A DNA stretch of 64,000 nucleotides from Certhia americana (Eukaryota > Chordata > Aves > Passeriformes > Certhiidae), in contig CM031870.1 in assembly GCA_018697195.1 (NCBI GenBank), positions 7,017,382-7,081,381 on the forward strand, read 5' to 3'. The position numbers were made by a program, and so were the translations under genes. Below are positions 62,101 through 64,000 of this stretch, in pieces. The notes beneath the pieces were generated by a model, which was not told the origin of the DNA, did not search any database, and worked only from the letters and a program-made list of their open reading frames with translations. Numbering within the stretch: the first letter of the stretch is position 1; the number at the start of each line of letters is the position of its first letter.

Positions 62101-63459
62101 GGGGGCAGTGGTTTAGGCACACCAGTCACTGGGAGCAAAAGCTGCAGAAGGGCTGCACTTTGTGGAAGTGTGATCTGGTTGCATGTGGACTCTGCCTATC
62201 CATTCCTTCTGAGCTGCTCTGTCTCCTCCATCAGCTCCCTGTTCCTTGCTCTCAAATAACAGAACCATGTGCTGTTTGCTGCCATTGTAGGAGACAGTTC
62301 ATGTATGTGTCCTGCCTCTCTCCTGCACCTTCCAGACTGGGAGCTCCCTGGGGACTGTCATGCACAAGGGAGCACACTGAAGCTGCCTCTTGATTGCTTT
62401 TTATTTGTTTATTTGTTTCAGACAGACCTTTATTTATTTTACCTCCGATTTCTAAATTCTTTTTAACTTCCACTCTCTCTGTGGCTTTCTTCAAGTATAA
62501 ATTTAAGCTTTTACAAAATGGTTTAATTTGAAATTACACTGCCTGCAAACATTACTCTGTGTGCCAGTGTTGTTGGCAGATCCCTTTTGATGTATAAATT
62601 TTAAAATCATTTATCTTGATTAAAAGAAAAAAATCTGTGAGGTTTTTCCATAGGAATACACAGATTTAATTGGCATTTTCATCTTAGATCTGATTATTTC
62701 TTCTTGCCCCAGAATAGTATTACTGATTGCTTAGTTTTTAGCTACTTTTGTGGTAAGAACTGTGTAAATTCTGATAAGCAGAATGGATGAAAATAATCAT
62801 ACAAGCTTTTTCCTGTTTTACAGGAACATCTAGATGGTGTAATTATTGTGCGGGAAAAGAAAGGAAACTGTGATGAAATTAACATAGACAAGGTATGCTT
62901 TGTCCTAACTGGGTAAGATCTAAAGCAAGTCAGCATTTAACATATACATAGGAATTGATACAAAAAACCTCCTTTGTTGCTTATCTATGCCTAGATTTCC
63001 CTAAATAAAGCTCTGCTTAAAATATGCTTTACTCATGGGTTAAGTAAAAAATGTACAGCTCCAGTCAATGTCAGAACTAAGTAACTTGTTAAGTTAAATA
63101 CATATTTCTTTGTCTCTCATCAGTATTTTCAGTTTCAGCATGTTGGCTGCAGTTAGAAAATTAGATTTACCTGATACAGCAAAACACTCATTTAACATAT
63201 CTGAGAAGTTACATTTCTCATGTTGAACGTGTGAAAGGATCCCATGCAACTTCAATTATCCTTGCAAAAGTCTGAAGATAACTATTTTATTTTTCTCTTA
63301 CTATTTTATTGTGAATTAATTGTCATTTAACACACAGGACACTGAGTCTTATGTTGCCTGTGTAATTTTTCTGCACACTAGGTGAGGCGGCAGGCCCTGC
63401 AAGAAGAAATCGATAGAGAATCTGGCAAAACCAAGACTTTCTGTTCCAAAGTGGGACAG
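57807..63459 (+). CDS. KNOP1: KNOP1, lysine-rich nucleolar protein 1 (partial: C-terminus beyond window)
   Basis: The CDS joins 57807-59168, 62824-62892 and 63382-63459 and continues past 64000. The start is the ATG one base after the exon 2 acceptor; the ORF extends 13 codons further upstream only by reading intron. Exon 2 has about ten Lys/Arg clusters (for example RRKKKKKKKD, KKRKKKKKV), which would serve as nuclear/nucleolar targeting signals, separated by acidic-polar linkers of 25-50 residues. Exons 3-4 give REKKGNCDEINIDK-VRRQALQEEIDRESGK, nearly identical to the signature of mammalian KNOP1. Family knowledge: KNOP1 is a nucleolar protein of poorly known function with a conserved SMAP-like C-terminal domain, which would lie in later exons. 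Divergent from IQCK across the shared promoter. Confidence 0.95.
59220..59336 (+). repeat. 117-bp direct duplication, copy 1
   Basis: From AATAATAAAATATAG to GGGGCTTTCAGG, the copy is identical to 60679-60795 except for one base (T at 59290, C at 60749). It starts 51 bp after the KNOP1 exon 2 donor. No matching flanks and no obvious target-site duplication were seen. Confidence 0.95.
59481..59620 (-). mobile_element. CR1-family LINE fragment, minus orientation
   Basis: It begins at the left with CACAGAATATTCTGAGCTGG-like sequence and AAAGGATCCACAGGGATCAT, the reverse complement of an avian CR1 3' end. It then continues with CCAGTCCAGCTGTTAAACGA-type sequence and the CAAACCCACAACCTCAGCAC segment common in CR1 tails. 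The subfamily cannot be assigned by eye. Confidence 0.7.
60679..60795 (+). repeat. 117-bp direct duplication, copy 2
   Basis: Copy of 59220-59336, 1459 bp downstream in the same orientation, with a single mismatch. Flanks (CTAGTGCT before, CTGGATTT after) differ from those of copy 1. The near-identity in an intron implies a recent origin or gene conversion. Confidence 0.95.
62824..62892 (+). CDS. KNOP1: KNOP1 exon 3
   Basis: This 69-nt exon lies between acceptor CTGTTTTACAG and donor GACAAG|GTATGC, in phase 0 on both sides. It encodes EHLDGVIIVREKKGNCDEIN-IDK. The EKKGN-DE--ID pattern is the conserved KNOP1 segment preceding VRR. Confidence 0.95.
62893..63381 (+). other. KNOP1: KNOP1 intron 3
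   Basis: This 489-bp intron runs from GTATGC to the acceptor TTCTGCACACTAG. No internal feature was recognised. Confidence 0.85.
63382..63459 (+). CDS. KNOP1: KNOP1 exon 4 (last exon inside window)
   Basis: This 78-nt exon, phase 0 to phase 0, encodes VRRQALQEEIDRESGKTKTF and CSKVGQ, with donor GGACAG|GTAATG. QALQEEIDRESGK is almost invariant in KNOP1. The final residues before the donor diverge from the human sequence I recall, which may mean a different exon boundary. Confidence 0.93.
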
Positions 63460-64000
63460 GTAATGTATGAGTTTAGACCTCAGCCTGATGGAAATACTGT
63501 GTTCCAGGGCAAGTTCTTGTAAAAAATAGTGTTCTTTTTTATATGTGGCTCAGGTACAAGAGCGTTCCTTCTGACTGCAGATTTCAGGTCATGCTATAGA
63601 ACAAGTTGGTACAATGCCAAGAGTCTGAGAGCAGAGCACTGAACTCCTTGGCATTGTACAGTGCTCTAATTCCCATCATCAGTCCTTTAAAGCAACGTTT
63701 TCTCTGGTTCCTTTGGAGAATGGGCCATCAAAAATTGCTACAGAAGCATTTTATGCTTACTGTGAAATACAGAATATTTTTGGGCTATAGATGCAGCAGT
63801 CAATGAAGTGTGTATCTGATTTCTTACCTGCAAGACTGCACACATTCAGCAGTAGGGACACATGGAAAGGTGAAGAGGGTGGCAACTGTTAATACATGTA
63901 TGATATTTAGAGTCAGTCCTCCCATGGCTTCTGCATCTTTCCTCCACCTCTTTGGAGGATGATTCCTGATGCTTTGCTTTTGCATCCCACTCAGCCTGGC
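63460..64000 (+). other. KNOP1: KNOP1 intron 4, runs off the window
   Basis: The intron opens with GTAATG and no acceptor followed by the expected conserved C-terminal codons appears before 64000. It contains only short unsupported ORFs. Confidence 0.75.

Larger units (their letters stand above)
59169..62823 (+). other. KNOP1: KNOP1 intron 2
   Basis: This 3.65-kb intron contains a CR1-like fragment (about 59481-59620) and both copies of a 117-bp direct duplication (59220-59336 and 60679-60795). It ends with acceptor TTCCTGTTTTACAG. No exon was recognised inside. Confidence 0.8.

Noticed and set aside
1..64000. CRISPR arrays, insertion sequences, operons, viral genes, tRNA or rRNA genes
   Set aside because: The DNA is vertebrate nuclear; no regularly spaced repeats, bacterial signals, tRNA cloverleaf or rRNA sequence, and no intact viral reading frame were seen.

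Overview
This is vertebrate nuclear DNA, most likely from a bird. It has spliced genes with GT/AG introns, CpG-rich promoters, AT-rich introns and intergenic DNA, sparse interspersed repeats, and at least one clear CR1-type LINE 3' end of the kind that dominates avian genomes. There is no sign of prokaryotic, organellar or viral gene content, and the species cannot be named from the window.

The window holds three protein-coding loci in the order GPRC5B (+), IQCK (-), KNOP1 (+). This matches the neighbourhood known from human 16p12.3. GPRC5B appears complete as a coding sequence: a noncoding first exon at the CpG island near 2.9-3.1 kb, a large exon 2 (9056-10069) with the signal peptide and all seven membrane helices, a short exon 3 (14326-14438), and a terminal coding exon (15792-15836). 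The joined reading frame has 387 codons and every junction is in phase. A 3' UTR of unknown length follows, and it includes or abuts an unexpected second CpG-rich patch at 16.39-16.74 kb.

From about 19 kb to 32.6 kb no coding exon is recognisable. IQCK then runs right to left. Seven consecutive coding exons (55469 down to 32610) join in perfect phase and encode a Dpy-30/RIIa-like segment followed by an IQ motif. Its start exon(s) and last exon are not resolved. One candidate upstream exon at about 56.04-56.17 kb carries an in-frame stop at its 3' edge, so it is uncertain.

IQCK and KNOP1 are head to head across a CpG island (56.56-57.18 kb) that looks like a shared bidirectional promoter. It holds an inverted CCAAT box and a good match to an RFX-type X-box, the motif associated with ciliary genes. 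KNOP1 starts at ATG 57807 with a 454-codon exon made of about ten lysine-rich clusters. Exons 3 and 4 follow, and the gene leaves the right edge of the window before its conserved C-terminal domain.

The structures worth a second look are small. They are a 117-bp, one-mismatch direct duplication in KNOP1 intron 2, a diverged 64-bp direct repeat flanking one IQCK exon, the orphan CpG patch behind GPRC5B, the X-box in the shared promoter, and an internal degenerate repeat in KNOP1. I found no convincing new multi-gene system.
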